Below, one piece after another: positions 52,486 to 60,439 of a DNA stretch of 64,000 bases; within the stretch, counting starts at the first letter, position 1, and each line of letters begins with the position of its first letter. The position numbers and the translations under genes were made by a program. The notes beneath the pieces are model-generated. The model saw nothing but the letters and a program-made list of their open reading frames with translations. It was not told where the DNA came from and made no database searches. This DNA is from Sulfurimonas sp. HSL-3221. GTDB lineage: Bacteria > Campylobacterota > Campylobacteria > Campylobacterales > Sulfurimonadaceae. Where the stretch lies: assembly GCF_021044585.1 (NCBI RefSeq), contig NZ_CP087998.1, forward strand, positions 496,001 through 560,000, written 5' to 3'.

Positions 52486-52938
52486 TCAGCCCTCACAACC
52501 ACCGAGTGCAACGTCGAGTGTTTTGGATCCGCTGTAGAGCTTGCCGTCGTTACCCTGTACGATTGCTGTGATCGTACCGGAAGCTTTCATCTTGATCTTG
52601 ATGGAGAAGTCGATGATGCTGTACTCGTTGAGGTCGTAAACGATAACCGCAGATTCCGGGTTGACGTTCTGGACGATCATGACGGATTTTGCAGCGATGT
52701 CAGACTTGACATCAACCGGAACCGCACCACCGTTGCTTGCAACGTCCGGAGCGACGACTGTGACGCCTTCAGCGACAGTTGCCGTTGTGCCGTACATCGC
52801 TTTGAGGGCGTCGTCGACAGTTTTCGCTGTCCAAACTGTCGGCTTGGATTTACGGAAATCTTCCGCCAGGACGCTTGCCGGTACCGCAGCGAGGGCACAG
52901 GCGCCGGCTGCCATGGAGAGGAATGTTCTTCTTTGCAT
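52486..52938 (-). CDS. soxY: Thiosulfate oxidation carrier protein SoxY
   Basis: 150 aa. Tat signal MQRRTFLSMAAGACALAAVP (RR, then F at +4), mature domain with PDVASNGGAVPVDVKSDIAA and MIVQNVNPESAVIVYDLNEY, and a C-terminal swinging arm ending GGCEG. The Cys carries the sulfur substrate; the usual arm reads GGCGG. ATG at 52938 is fixed by the Tat motif and AAAGGAT upstream. soxX, soxA, soxB and soxCD are not in the window. First gene of the soxYZ pair. Confidence 0.93.
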   Translation of the reverse strand: MQRRTFLSMAAGACALAAVPASVLAEDFRKSKPTVWTAKTVDDALKAMYGTTATVAEGVTVVAPDVASNGGAVPVDVKSDIAAKSVMIVQNVNPESAVIVYDLNEYSIIDFSIKIKMKASGTITAIVQGNDGKLYSGSKTLDVALGGCEG

Positions 52939-53073
52939 AGGGTTATCCTTTGGTTCGAGATCTAAATTGCTCTTGCGGAGCATGATGTAATCACAGTGTT
53001 AATGTAGCGTACTAATGTGAATTGATTGTGAACACCGCGGCGTCGGAGGGTGCCGCAGTGCAAAGGGAGTAAA

Positions 53074-53661
53074 TTAGAAGTCGCCGATCGCCGCGCGAGC
53101 CGGGATCTCATCCATCGCCTTTTTGACGGAGAGGGCCATCTTCAGCATATCTTCGGGCAGCTCGTAACCGCCGTGGATCGCCAGGGTCATGTCCATGCTA
53201 ACGAGCCAGCGGTCGCCGTTGCCGTACTCGACGAGCATGATGCGGCACGGCATGAACCCGCCGTAGTAGCGTGAATGGTTGAGGAAGACCTTCGCGATCG
53301 GCAGGCTGCACAGGGAGAAGATGCGCGCGTGCTTGACCTCTTCGGGTGCCGCGTCGTCTTTGGTGTACATTTTGATGTCGCCGGTAACGCGCATGTTGTA
53401 CTCTTCCGCGAGGGACTTGATTGTCTCTGCGACGTCGTCATTGGGGATGTCGGCGTTGACCAGCCACTCCTGCATCATGGCACGTGCAGGGTCGCCGTAC
53501 TCGACAACCTTGGTGAACATGTTGTCATAGGCTTCCATGGCGTTGTCGTCAAGCTTGTGCTGACCCGTGACGGCAGTCCAGCCCATGTGCATCGTAGAAC
53601 AGCCGCTCATCAGCATTGTGAGGGCAACCGCGAACAGTGAAGTCATCAGACCTTTTATCAT
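53074..53661 (-). CDS. DUF302-domain lipoprotein
   Basis: 195 aa. Signal peptide with lipobox LMSGC (Cys21). A DUF302-like domain spans ~60-170 (DVAETIKSLAEEYNMRVTGD, HARIFSLCSLPIAKVFLNHS, CRIMLVEYGNGDRWLVSMDM). Function unknown; DUF302 proteins often accompany sulfur-oxidation genes. It is upstream of soxY on the same strand, ~135 bases away, and may share regulation. AAGGAAAC precedes the ATG. Confidence 0.82.
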   Translation of the reverse strand: MIKGLMTSLFAVALTMLMSGCSTMHMGWTAVTGQHKLDDNAMEAYDNMFTKVVEYGDPARAMMQEWLVNADIPNDDVAETIKSLAEEYNMRVTGDIKMYTKDDAAPEEVKHARIFSLCSLPIAKVFLNHSRYYGGFMPCRIMLVEYGNGDRWLVSMDMTLAIHGGYELPEDMLKMALSVKKAMDEIPARAAIGDF

Positions 53662-53772
53662 TACGTTTCCTTCAATAAAGTTTTCACTATGAATAATAGT
53701 CTATTTATTAATGGATTTGAATGGGTAAATCTACGAAAATGTTGCCTAATTGTACAAAAGGAGCTTTCAACC

Positions 53773-54642
53773 ATGAAGGAAAAACTCATCGAGGCGCTTT
53801 TCAAAAAGTATGATTTCGAGCATGAAGTGGGGGTAAAACCCACCTATATCGAGAAGGTCAAACTGCTTAAAAGCGACCATTATGAGCACGGCAAGGAGCT
53901 CCTCTACAACCGCGGCATTTTCCTCATTGCCAGCGGGCAGAACCGGGGGATCATCGACGACGAGCAGGTGACGCTCGGCAGCGGCCAGTACGTGATCATC
54001 GCCACCGTCCACCCCGCCGAATGCAAAACCTTCCTCTTTGACAAGGTGATGAAGGGCGTCTACATCGACCTGGACCTGCAGCGGCTGCAGAAGATCCATA
54101 CGCTGATGGAAAAACAGCCGCCGGCCGACCCTTTTAAAACGCCTAAGAACGTCGTCACCGGCACGATGAACGAGGAGATCGAGTCCGCCTTCAACCGGCT
54201 GATGAAAATTCTGCTCGATCCCCAGGAGTCCAAAATCCTCGGCGACAATGTGCTCGATGAACTCTACTACCGCATCATCAATACGAGCGCGGGGGAGCAC
54301 CTGCTGCAGCTCTGCTGCCAGCTCACCCACTTTTCAAGGATCTCGACCATCGTCGACGAGGTACAGAACCAGCTCGACCAGGAGATCAACATCGACGACC
54401 TGGCCGAGAGGGCCAATATGCGCAAGGCGAATTTCCATAAAAAATTCAAAGAGATCTATAACGACTCGCCGATCCAGTACATCAAGAAGATCCGGCTCAA
54501 CAAGGCGCGGCAGTACATCATGTTCGACAAGATGAAGATCTCGGACGCCGCGTCCAAAGTGGGCTACGAAAGCCCCGCCCAGTTCAGCCGCGAATTCAAA
54601 AGCCATTTCGGCTTCCCTCCTTCGGAGCTGAAAAACCAGTGA
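53773..54642 (+). CDS. AraC-family transcriptional regulator 1
   Basis: 289 aa. N-terminal cupin-like sensor region (~25-160, GIFLIASGQNRGIIDDEQVT) and C-terminal double helix-turn-helix (~188-287: NIDDLAERANMRKANFHKKF, then AASKVGYESPAQFSREFKSH FGFPP). AAGGAG lies upstream of the ATG at 53773; the frame is open further upstream but is AT-rich leader. Divergent from the DUF302 gene and convergent with the cyclophilin-like gene. Ligand unknown. Confidence 0.9.
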   Translation: MKEKLIEALFKKYDFEHEVGVKPTYIEKVKLLKSDHYEHGKELLYNRGIFLIASGQNRGIIDDEQVTLGSGQYVIIATVHPAECKTFLFDKVMKGVYIDLDLQRLQKIHTLMEKQPPADPFKTPKNVVTGTMNEEIESAFNRLMKILLDPQESKILGDNVLDELYYRIINTSAGEHLLQLCCQLTHFSRISTIVDEVQNQLDQEINIDDLAERANMRKANFHKKFKEIYNDSPIQYIKKIRLNKARQYIMFDKMKISDAASKVGYESPAQFSREFKSHFGFPPSELKNQ

Positions 54643-54663
54643 GGGCAGGGGGTTCGTCGCGGC

Positions 54664-55083
54664 CTACTCTACCGCTTCGACCGTGATGACCCCGCTCATC
54701 GTTTGAATATGCTCACCACCTTCTAGCGCATGTCCCAGCTCGTACAGCCCGCTTGCTTTTCCGAACGCCCTGTAGAACATGACGACGTCGCCCCAGGGGG
54801 CGTAGTAGGCGAGGGTACCGGCCTTGGCATCCGCCGGGGGCGTGTCCTCAGTCGCCAGCTTCTTCGGGGGGTAGAAGATCTTTTCGTTGCTGCCGTAGTC
54901 CTCCACCTCGATGCTCAGGGGAAGCTGGTCGTAGAGGGCCTTGGAGGCGGGGGAGTCGTTGAGTTGAAAGCGGGTGGTGTTTCCGTTGGCGTGGACGCTG
55001 ATCTGCATGGGGTCACCTCCGTCGCGGGCGGCCAGAGGCAAGGCGAAGAGCGCCATGAAGATCATCATGAACAGTACCCTCAT
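54664..55083 (-). CDS. Exported cyclophilin-like-fold protein
   Basis: 139 aa with signal peptide (MRVLFMMIFMALFALPLAA). The mature domain has the cyclophilin-like-2 pattern: TTRFQLNDSPASKALYDQLP LSIEVEDYGSNEKIFYPPKK, then LAYYAPWGDVVMFYRAFGKA SGLYELGHALEG. Such small domains are common beside redox and SDR genes; enzymatic function is not established. Likely transcribed downstream of the FAD protein gene, 27 bases away. Confidence 0.8.
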   Translation of the reverse strand: MRVLFMMIFMALFALPLAARDGGDPMQISVHANGNTTRFQLNDSPASKALYDQLPLSIEVEDYGSNEKIFYPPKKLATEDTPPADAKAGTLAYYAPWGDVVMFYRAFGKASGLYELGHALEGGEHIQTMSGVITVEAVE

Positions 55084-55110
55084 GTCGTGTCCTCCCTCCG
55101 GCAGTGCCGT

Positions 55111-55716
55111 TTAGCTCTTTTTGAGCACGTCGTGGATGACGGTGTATTTGCCGGCCCATGCGCTGATGATGTCGGTCGCCGTCTGTGCGCCGTAGCCCGC
55201 GGCCGAAGCGAACATGGAGGTGGCGCCTGCCGCACAGCCGGTGACATACTTGCCTTCGCCGATGACGCCGTTACTGTTTTCGATCATCACCATGCCGGGG
55301 CGCGGGGCGCGGACGTGGTCGACGACGGGGGCGCCGATGCCCTCGACACTGATAGTCTGCATCCCGTTGGCAAAGACGACGGTGTCGGCTTCGAAGGTTT
55401 CGCCTGCTTCGGTCGTGACCGTGAAGGCCCCGGCGCTCCCGGAGACGGAGGTGACGGTGTCTTTGATGAGGACGACGTTCTCATAGGCTTCCGCCCGCGC
55501 TGCCAAAGAGGCCAGGAGCTCGGGCCCCTTTGTCCCCTCGGCGACGCCCGGGACGTTATGGAGCTCCGCCATGTTCAGGTGGGACTTGCCGGCGTCGATG
55601 ACGAGGATATTTTTCGCGCTCGCGACCTCCATTTTCGGCCCCGCCGATCCCAGCGTGATGGCGCACGAGAGGCCCGAAACCCCGCCGCCGATGATAATGA
55701 CATCGTATTTTTGCAT
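55111..55716 (-). CDS. Short FAD-dependent oxidoreductase, thioredoxin-reductase-like, lacking the NADPH domain
   Basis: 201 aa. Rossmann motif YDVIIIGGGVSGLSCAITLG (~4-23), a second FAD contact in ETFEADTVVFANGM, and a C-terminal TGCAAGATSMFASAAGYGAQTATDI helix. Thioredoxin reductases are ~310 aa with an inserted NADPH domain and a CxxC; both are missing, so this is the reduced form seen in small FAD proteins. Substrate unknown. AGGAGAAG precedes the ATG. Confidence 0.82.
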   Translation of the reverse strand: MQKYDVIIIGGGVSGLSCAITLGSAGPKMEVASAKNILVIDAGKSHLNMAELHNVPGVAEGTKGPELLASLAARAEAYENVVLIKDTVTSVSGSAGAFTVTTEAGETFEADTVVFANGMQTISVEGIGAPVVDHVRAPRPGMVMIENSNGVIGEGKYVTGCAAGATSMFASAAGYGAQTATDIISAWAGKYTVIHDVLKKS

Positions 55717-55813
55717 CTTCTCTCCTTTGCATAGAGTCTATTTTAGCAGTCCACCCCGGTAAGGGGGTAGCACGATACCGGCACAGGATTGCCCGATACT
55801 ACAAAAGTGGTTT

Positions 55814-56555
55814 CTAAGACATGTAAGCCCCGCCACTGACGGAGAGATAGGCCCCCGTCACCTGGCCGCTCTCCTCTTTGGCGAAAACCGATGGCGTTCG
55901 CGACGTCTTCGGGTCTGGAGATCGTCTGCGTCGGCGTCATGGAGCGGATGAACTCCTTGAACGCCTCCGGGGCGCCTTCTGTCGCATCGGTCAGCACCAG
56001 GCCCGGCGCGACGATATTGGAGGTGATGCCGTGCGCACCCAGCTCCTGCGCAAGGTACTTGCTGAAGGTGTCCAGCGCGCCCTTGGCGGAACCGTGGGCG
56101 ATGAAAGAGGGCGCCGGACTCTCGGAGAGGGTACTGGAGATAAAGATCAGACGGCCGAACTTCTTTTCCACCATCGAAGCCGCGGCGTACCGGGCACAGA
56201 GGTAGGAGGCGCGCATCTCGTCATTGAGCTTCTGGGAAAATTCGTCCCAGCTCTGCTCCATGAAGGGCTTTTGCGTGAAGTTCATATTGGCGTTGGAGAC
56301 GAGAATGTCGACGCCGCCGTGTTCACTTTTGATCTTGTCGAACATCGCTTTGATGCTTTCTTCGTCCCGGACATCCGCCTGGATGGGGTACGCTTCGCCG
56401 CCGGCACCGTTGATGGCCGAGGCCAGGTCATTGGCGACCTGGGTGCTGTTGACGTAGTTGATGAATACCCGGTGGCCGTCGCTGGCGAGGGTTTTGGCCG
56501 TGGCCGCACCGATGCCTCTGGCACCGCCGGTAATCAGAACATTTTTCTTAGACAT
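55814..56555 (-). pseudogene. Short-chain dehydrogenase/reductase with a C-terminal frameshift
   Basis: NAD(P)-binding TGGARGIGAATAKTL (~9-23) and normal SDR sequence to VANAIGF (~222). There the frame shifts at a run of four bases (A-run at 55884-55887 on the plus strand). Removing one base restores ...IGFAKEESGQVTGAYLSVSG GAYMS and a stop at 55814; unshifted, the frame runs to 55743 with unrelated residues. The active-site Tyr of YxxxK is His (IAHGSAKGAL), so activity may differ even if repaired. Could be a real pseudogene or a sequencing error in a homopolymer. AAAGGA precedes the ATG at 56555. Confidence 0.75.
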
Positions 56556-56724
56556 TTCAGGTCCTTTCATAATTGGGTTGTTGGGTACTATTGTAGCAGT
56601 GGGCCTGTTTCCGTGTAAGAGTAAAATTTCCTATTTATTGTCAATTTTTCTTATTTAAAAAATTAATGAGCTTAAAAACTTAATATAAACGCTATATTTT
56701 GACTGTCTAATGGACAAAAGCACG

Positions 56725-56730
56725 TATAAT
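56725..56730 (+). promoter_or_regulatory. -10 box (TATAAT) of AraC regulator 2, with operator-like dyad
   Basis: CACGTATAATCG, 39 bases upstream of the ATG at 56770. TTGACT at 56699-56704 is a possible -35 but at 20-base spacing. A small dyad TGTC-TAATG-GACA lies between them (56704-56716) and could be bound by the regulator itself. The surrounding 56640-56760 is AT-rich. Confidence 0.4.
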
Positions 56731-56769
56731 CGTTAAAATGACTTCCTAGCGAAATGATCAGGATTTATT

Positions 56770-57654
56770 ATGGAACTGTTGAGCATGTCCCAGGCGCTCG
56801 ATCGCTACAGGCAGATCCACCTCGAAGCCCCCGTATTCGGCATGAATGTCCTCGCGGACGATTTCCGGCCCGCAGACATTGTCATCCTCCAGAGCAACTC
56901 CCAGCGCAAGGAGGGGGTGCCCGTACGGTGCGATTTTTACACGATGGTGTTCTGCCTGGCGGGAGGCTCGATCCGTTACGTGAACCAGTTCGAGTACACC
57001 ATCAACGCGCACTCCCTGCACCTGCTGCCACCGGGTTCGATTCATTCCTTCCGTGATACTTTTGACACGACGCGGTATTACGTGATTCTCTTTGAGAAGG
57101 ATTTCCCCGAAGAGCCGTCGCTGCTGGCCTTTCATGACAAACACCTCGAAAGCGTCGACCTGGAACCGGTGCTGTTCGGCAGGGTCAAAGAGATCTTTGA
57201 GGAGATCGAGCGCGAGCTCAAAAAGTCCGACATCGACAGCGGCCTCTATGCGAAACACCTGCTGGACCTGATTTTGCTGATCCTGAAACGGGAGAAGCTG
57301 AAACTGGGGAGCGACGCGCCCAGAACGCGGAGCGACGTCATCTGCAGCCGTTTCCTCTCTTTGCTGGAAGAGAACTTCAAGACCATGAAGCGCGTCGACG
57401 ACTACGCGGCGCTGCTCGACCTGACCCCGAAATATCTCAGCGAAACGGTCAAGGCAAACCTGGGGAAGAGCGCGCTGCACTACATCCATAAACGCATCGT
57501 CAAGGAGGCCGAGTACCTGCTCGTTTATACCGACAGGAGGGTCGGCAGCATCGCCGCGGCGCTCAATTTTCATGACGCCTCCCAGTTCACCAAATTTTTC
57601 AAACAGAAAGTCGGCAAAAGCCCGAAACAGTACCGTATAGACAATGCCGTGTAG
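56770..57654 (+). CDS. AraC-family transcriptional regulator 2
   Basis: 294 aa. Cupin-type sensor (~30-130: RCDFYTMVFCLAGGSIRYVN, HSLHLLPPGSIHSF), helical linker, and C-terminal HTH pair (~195-290: RVDDYAALLDLTPKYLSETV, VGSIAAALNFHDASQFTKFF). Lies divergently from the frameshifted SDR gene, a typical regulator-target arrangement. Inducer unknown. Confidence 0.9.
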   Translation: MELLSMSQALDRYRQIHLEAPVFGMNVLADDFRPADIVILQSNSQRKEGVPVRCDFYTMVFCLAGGSIRYVNQFEYTINAHSLHLLPPGSIHSFRDTFDTTRYYVILFEKDFPEEPSLLAFHDKHLESVDLEPVLFGRVKEIFEEIERELKKSDIDSGLYAKHLLDLILLILKREKLKLGSDAPRTRSDVICSRFLSLLEENFKTMKRVDDYAALLDLTPKYLSETVKANLGKSALHYIHKRIVKEAEYLLVYTDRRVGSIAAALNFHDASQFTKFFKQKVGKSPKQYRIDNAV

Positions 57655-57764
57655 CCTCCGTTCCTGTTGTAGGAAGACGGGGAGTGCACTGCATAAATTT
57701 TGGGCGAGCGCCGGGCTGAAACTCCCTTCGGCATCGATTACAATAGCGCAAAAAAAGAGGCGGC

Positions 57765-58481
57765 GTGAAGCAGATCTGCATTATCAAAACAGGATCGACG
57801 TTCGGTACAACCCGAAGCGCGTATAATGATTTTGAAGACTGGATCATTGACAAGCTGGAGTTGCCGCAATCGCGCCCGTTTACGGTGAACGTCCAGGGGG
57901 GCGACGCCCTGCCGGATCTGGCGTGGTGCGACGGTGTGATCGTCACCGGTTCGCACTCTATGGTCACCGAAGAGGAGGCCTGGAGCCGTCAGACGGCGGC
58001 GTGGCTGGCGGAAGTAGTGGCGCGGGGCATCCCGATGCTGGCGATCTGCTACGGGCACCAGCTCCTGGCCAAGGCCCTTGGCGGCGTCTCGGGTTACCAC
58101 CGCAACGGCATGGAGATAGGGACGGTCGCTATTGACCTGACCGACAACGCGCGGGACGATAGGCTCTTTTGCGACCTGCCGAAGCGTTTTGATGCCCATA
58201 CCATCCACTCCCAGACGGTCGTCACCCTGCCCGAAGGCGCCGTGCGGCTCGCGTTCAACACCCACGATGAAAACCACGCCTTCAGGATGGGACCGAGTGC
58301 CTGGGGTGTGCAGTTCCACCCCGAGTTCGACAGGGCCGTCATGCGCTCCTATATCGATGAGGTTTCCAAATCCGAACCGTTCGGGGAGGAGAAGAGGGCG
58401 GCACTGCTGGAAGCGGCGCGCGAAACCGCCGAAGCGACGGCGATCCTGAAGAGGTTCGAGAAGCTCGTCTGTGAAGGGTGA
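57765..58481 (+). CDS. Class I glutamine amidotransferase-like protein
   Basis: 238 aa. Catalytic Cys95 in MLAICYGHQLLAKALGG and the His-Glu pair in WGVQFHPEFDRAVM (~182-195); VIVTGSHSMVTEEEAW upstream. The fold matches stand-alone GATase1 proteins (GuaA-like) that act on gamma-glutamyl compounds; no synthase domain is attached, so it may be a hydrolase. Start GTG at 57765 follows AAAGAGG; no ATG precedes the conserved core. Confidence 0.87.
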   Translation: MKQICIIKTGSTFGTTRSAYNDFEDWIIDKLELPQSRPFTVNVQGGDALPDLAWCDGVIVTGSHSMVTEEEAWSRQTAAWLAEVVARGIPMLAICYGHQLLAKALGGVSGYHRNGMEIGTVAIDLTDNARDDRLFCDLPKRFDAHTIHSQTVVTLPEGAVRLAFNTHDENHAFRMGPSAWGVQFHPEFDRAVMRSYIDEVSKSEPFGEEKRAALLEAARETAEATAILKRFEKLVCEG

Positions 58482-58492
58482 CGCCGCTTTTT

Positions 58493-59224
58493 TCAGCCGT
58501 CCCCCGCTGTGAGCAGGTCTCGGAGCAGTTGTCGTACTGACTCGGCTGCGCGCACTCCAACGTTCGCCTCGAATACGGCGACGAACGCCGCCATCTGATC
58601 GGCACTCAATCCCGTATTCATGGCGGCACCCAGATGGAACCTTAGCTGCCCCTCCGTCCCGGGCATGGCGGCCAGCGCCGAGATGGTGACCAGCTCGCGG
58701 CTACGGTGGTCCAGAACGTCCCGGGCGAAGATGTCCGCGAAGAGGTGCTCTTTAAGGTAGGTGTCCATCACCGGGGTAAAGAGCTGGTAGCCCTGGGCCG
58801 GAGGCTCTTCTGTAACGCCCATAAGTTTTCGGCGTATCTCTGCACCGTATGCGTCCCTGTCCATACCCTTCGGCAGCGGCGAAGCCGCTTTGCCGACCGT
58901 ATCCTTGATGCCCTCTGCCTCGCGCACTTTCATGACCTCCATAAAGGTGTTGATGCCGTTGAGGCTGCGCGGGAACCCGCAGTAGGCGTAGAGCTGGATA
59001 AGGATATCCTTGATTTCGTTGACGCTGAGACCGGCATCCAGCCCTTTCTCCAACGCGGGTTTGAGCCGCTCCATGTCGCCTGCTGCCGTCAACGCGGCGA
59101 TGGGGATCATGGCCTGCTCTTTTGCAGTGAGCGCTTCGACTGCTTTGGGGCCACCCATCTCTGCCGCAAAACTGCAGGTGACGCTGAAGAGGGAAAACAG
59201 AAAAGTGATCATTCCGGTTCGCAT
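58493..59224 (-). CDS. Exported carboxymuconolactone decarboxylase (CMD)-family protein, two CMD repeats
   Basis: 243 aa with a signal peptide (MRTGMITFLFSLFSVTCSFA). Two AhpD-like CMD regions: ~28-105 (VNEIKDILIQLYAYCGFPRS) and ~150-235 (HRSRELVTISALAAMPGTEG, HLGAAMNTGLSADQM). The paired Cys of AhpD (CxxC) are not both present, so peroxidase activity is doubtful. Often co-occurs with cupins, as here: its start is 2 bases from the cupin gene's end, so they form one unit. AAAGGAT precedes the ATG. Confidence 0.85.
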   Translation of the reverse strand: MRTGMITFLFSLFSVTCSFAAEMGGPKAVEALTAKEQAMIPIAALTAAGDMERLKPALEKGLDAGLSVNEIKDILIQLYAYCGFPRSLNGINTFMEVMKVREAEGIKDTVGKAASPLPKGMDRDAYGAEIRRKLMGVTEEPPAQGYQLFTPVMDTYLKEHLFADIFARDVLDHRSRELVTISALAAMPGTEGQLRFHLGAAMNTGLSADQMAAFVAVFEANVGVRAAESVRQLLRDLLTAGDG

Positions 59225-59226
59225 CT

Positions 59227-59673
59227 CTATCCTTTCGCTTTTAGCGTGTTGTAGTAGGCATCGTCTACGGGCTCCAGCCACTCGTTGCTCGTTTCCGTCC
59301 CCGGGATCTCCACGGAGATGTGGCTGAACCAGCTGTCGGCCTTGGCGCCGTGCCAGTGTTTGACTTCTGTCGGAATGAAGGCAACAGATCCTTCTTTCAG
59401 GCTGATGGGTTCTTCCCCCTCTTTTTGGTACCACCCTTCGCCCGCCGTACAGATCAGCAGCTGCCCGCCGCCGCTTGCGGCGTGGTGGATGTGCCAGTTG
59501 TTGCGGCACCCCGGCTCGAAGGTTACGTTGGCGACGAAAGCGGGGGAGCCCTCCGGGTTGATCGCGAGGTTCAGAAAGGAGTCCCCGATGAAGTATTCCG
59601 CATACATCTCATTGGGCACGCCCGTTCCGAACATATTGGTCTTGTCGAATTGTTTTTTGTCCATGTATTTCAT
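59227..59673 (-). CDS. Small cupin-domain protein
   Basis: 148 aa, single beta-barrel cupin. Metal-binding motif 1 in CRNNWHIHHAASGGGQLLIC (two His plus a downstream Glu-like position), motif 2 around PTEVKHWHGAKADSWFSHIS. Cytosolic (no signal peptide). Coupled to the exported CMD gene; cupin-CMD pairs and fusions are common in Proteobacteria, but the reaction is not known. Confidence 0.87.
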   Translation of the reverse strand: MKYMDKKQFDKTNMFGTGVPNEMYAEYFIGDSFLNLAINPEGSPAFVANVTFEPGCRNNWHIHHAASGGGQLLICTAGEGWYQKEGEEPISLKEGSVAFIPTEVKHWHGAKADSWFSHISVEIPGTETSNEWLEPVDDAYYNTLKAKG

Positions 59674-59698
59674 AATGTCTGCTCCTTATTGGCAGGGT

Positions 59699-60427
59699 TC
59701 AACCCGCCGGAAAGCGGATGCCGCTGAGCGCTTCGCAGCGTGCCAGCAGCGCCTCCTGCGCGACGGCGTCGTCGGTTTTTGAGGCATAAGACGCCTCTTC
59801 CATATGGAAAAAGTAGCGGCCGCTGACGGCGGCATCTCCGCCCGAGGCAAGCCATACCTGGGTCCGTGCTCCCTCCTGCAGATCGTCCGGCGCGCCTTTC
59901 CCGCCCATCTTGGTGGGGACCCACCCGGGGTCGACGGTGTTGGCGTGGACGCCCGGCCATCGGCGCGCCACGGCTTTGGCCAGCATCAATACCAGCAGCT
60001 TGGAGTCGGAGTAGGTGACACCCGTCTCCGGCGAGAGAGCATGTATGTCTGCGCTGCCCTGCGTGTGCATGTTGGAACCGATGTAAACAAGCCGTTTCGG
60101 TGGCTCGATCAGCGCCGTCAGGATGTAGGGGGCAAGCACGTTGACCGCAAAGATCGCGGGCTTCGGCGCCTGGTAGACGCCGGCGTTGTGGATGACGGTG
60201 TCAAAGGGCCCGATGGCGTTGGCCGCTTCGGCCAGCTTCACGGTGGCCCCCATCTCGGAGAGGTCGGCAATCAGGATGTCACTGGCCCCGGGCAGCTGCC
60301 GCCTGGCATCTTCCGCGCGCTCGGCGTTGCGGGCGTGCAGGGTGACGTCGTGCCCCGCATCGACGAGCATCCGCGCCGCGAGCAGCCCGAGCCCGTCCGA
60401 GGAGCCGGTAATGAATACTTTTGCCAT
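59699..60427 (-). CDS. Short-chain dehydrogenase/reductase
   Basis: 242 aa. Cofactor loop FITGSSDGLGLLAARML (~5-21), HNAGVYQ (~82), catalytic Tyr-Lys in VTYSDSKLLVLMLAK (~139-153), and PGWVPTKMGG. Intact active site. NADP preference is suggested by the basic ARNAERAEDARRQ segment after strand two. Lies between the cupin and zinc alcohol dehydrogenase genes on the same strand, probably one operon of aldehyde/ketone handling. Confidence 0.9.
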   Translation of the reverse strand: MAKVFITGSSDGLGLLAARMLVDAGHDVTLHARNAERAEDARRQLPGASDILIADLSEMGATVKLAEAANAIGPFDTVIHNAGVYQAPKPAIFAVNVLAPYILTALIEPPKRLVYIGSNMHTQGSADIHALSPETGVTYSDSKLLVLMLAKAVARRWPGVHANTVDPGWVPTKMGGKGAPDDLQEGARTQVWLASGGDAAVSGRYFFHMEEASYASKTDDAVAQEALLARCEALSGIRFPAG

Positions 60428-60439
60428 CGTTTGGACTCT

